A DNA stretch of 15,604 nt from Burkholderiales bacterium (lineage in GTDB: Bacteria; Pseudomonadota; Gammaproteobacteria; Burkholderiales; Burkholderiaceae_C): assembly GCA_005789685.1 (NCBI GenBank), contig SXXD01000042.1, positions 1-15,604 of the forward strand, written 5' to 3'. The translations under genes were made by a program, and so were the position numbers. This document shows, piece by piece, positions 14,733 to 15,604 of the stretch (position 1 is the first letter of the stretch; each line of letters opens with the position of its first letter). The notes beneath the pieces were generated by a model that worked only from the letters and a program-made list of their open reading frames with translations, did not search any database and was not told where the DNA came from.

Positions 14733-15604
14733 TTGCATAATCTAATTCTCAGTTTGTTCAAGGTTTTTTTCACTGGCAGCTTGTTGATTGCTGTGCTAAG
14801 CGGGTGTTCAGTTCAGCATCAACTTTTGAATCGCGCTGGCGACTTATTGTCTGCAGAGACCAGCTCTACTGACGATGACTTAGAGCTGTTGATGCACGCT
14901 AGTGCTTACCAACTGAAACTTTCAGAATCGCTGTTGCAGGAAATTCCAAATCACTTGAAACTCGCAGAAGCCGTCACACGTGGCTACACACAGTATGCGT
15001 TTGTCTTCTTGATGGACGAAGCCGACCGAGTTGAATCGGAAAGTATTCAAAAAGCAAGTGTTCTCAGAGGGCGCGCAGCCAAGATGATGACACGTGCAAA
15101 AACAGTGGGCCTCAAAAGCTTAGCCAATCATTATCCAGATTTGAAGGGACACCTCCAAGGAAAAGGTGTCAAGCACGCCATCAAGATTAAAAAGCAAGAT
15201 ACAGGCTTGGTCTATTGGTCCATGACGGCATGGGCGGGTGCCATTTCCTTGTCCAAAGACTCACCAGATGTGGTTGCAGACTTGCCAGAAGTGTTGCGTA
15301 TGGCCGAGCTGGCATGGCAAGCAAATCCTCAATTCGATCAAGGTGCATTGGCCAGCATGATGGGGACTTTGGAACTTGCAAAGCCAGGTGGCAAACCTGA
15401 AGCTGCAGAAAAATATTTCAATCTTGCCATTGAGTGGCGAGGCAACCAAGTTGCACCCCTGATTTCTAAAGCCGAAAACTGGGCGGTCGCAACCCAAAAC
15501 AAAGAAGCCTTTAAGCTGCTTCTCAATCAGGCCATAGAGCTTGCTCGCTCTCAAAATGATTTAACCAATACTGTCATGCGGCGAAGGGCACAATGGTTGC
15601 TTGA
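14733..15604 (+). CDS. tatT: TatT-type TRAP-transporter lipoprotein, 3' end missing
   Basis: An open frame of 290 codons runs off the right edge without a stop. TTG 14733 is chosen because AAGG (14722-14725) lies seven bases upstream and the product then has a short signal peptide (hydrophobic about 3-22) with lipobox LSGC near residue 25. The mature protein is almost all alpha-helical, with TPR-like helix pairs: AVTRGYTQYAFVFLMDEADRV, SVLRGRAAKMMTRA, GLVYWSMTAWAGAISLSKD, VLRMAELAWQANPQF, AAEKYFNLAIEW. This pattern fits the TRAP-associated TPR protein TatT, known as Treponema Tp0956, which forms a complex with a TRAP solute-binding protein. Here it follows exbB, so it probably passes the ligand from the receptor to a TRAP permease. 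Partner genes would lie beyond the window. Confidence 0.8.
   Translation, partial: MHNLILSLFKVFFTGSLLIAVLSGCSVQHQLLNRAGDLLSAETSSTDDDLELLMHASAYQLKLSESLLQEIPNHLKLAEAVTRGYTQYAFVFLMDEADRVESESIQKASVLRGRAAKMMTRAKTVGLKSLANHYPDLKGHLQGKGVKHAIKIKKQDTGLVYWSMTAWAGAISLSKDSPDVVADLPEVLRMAELAWQANPQFDQGALASMMGTLELAKPGGKPEAAEKYFNLAIEWRGNQVAPLISKAENWAVATQNKEAFKLLLNQAIELARSQNDLTNTVMRRRAQWLL

Overview
The window reads as chromosomal DNA of a Gram-negative betaproteobacterium. Base composition is moderate, with roughly equal AT and GC. The gene families (MipA/OmpV porin-like protein, PPK2, PhoD, TonB/ExbB/ExbD, TRAP TatT lipoprotein, a class III aminotransferase with a long N-terminal extension) suggest Burkholderiales, possibly Comamonadaceae of freshwater type. 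That placement is inference from protein style, not from a marker gene. No rRNA, tRNA, CRISPR array, insertion sequence or phage gene was seen, and there is no gene-free stretch over 300 bases.

Layout. (1) 1-1013, minus: family-4 type glycosyltransferase, running off the left edge. (2) 1014-1184: divergent intergenic region with a 23-bp perfect inverted repeat. (3) 1185-1793, plus: membrane protein with the Mpo1/DUF962 histidine signature, closed by a strong bidirectional terminator at 1808-1839. (4) 1872-4569, minus: ppk2 followed by a Tat-exported PhoD-type phosphatase, with a TGTCA-rich, Pho-box-like gap between them. (5) 4690-6099, plus: MipA/OmpV-like outer-membrane protein and a YkgJ-like cysteine-cluster membrane protein, facing (6) 6169-7821, minus: a glutamate-1-semialdehyde-aminomutase-like PLP enzyme. 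(7) 7881-10516, plus: phosphatidylserine decarboxylase overlapped by a UshA-type 5'-nucleotidase lipoprotein. (8) 10599 to the right edge, plus: exbD-tonB-TonB-dependent receptor-exbB-tatT, running off the window.

How the genes may work together. The last block is the most interesting. It packs a private energy-transducing complex (ExbB, ExbD, TonB), one outer-membrane receptor and a TatT lipoprotein, the TPR-like accessory of TRAP transporters, into one apparent operon. If TRAP binding-protein and permease genes follow to the right, the locus would encode a two-membrane import route for one ligand. A second theme is phosphorus handling: PPK2 (polyphosphate/nucleotide), PhoD (phosphoesters), 5'-nucleotidase (nucleotides) and psd (phospholipid). 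Whether the two themes are linked cannot be decided from this sequence.
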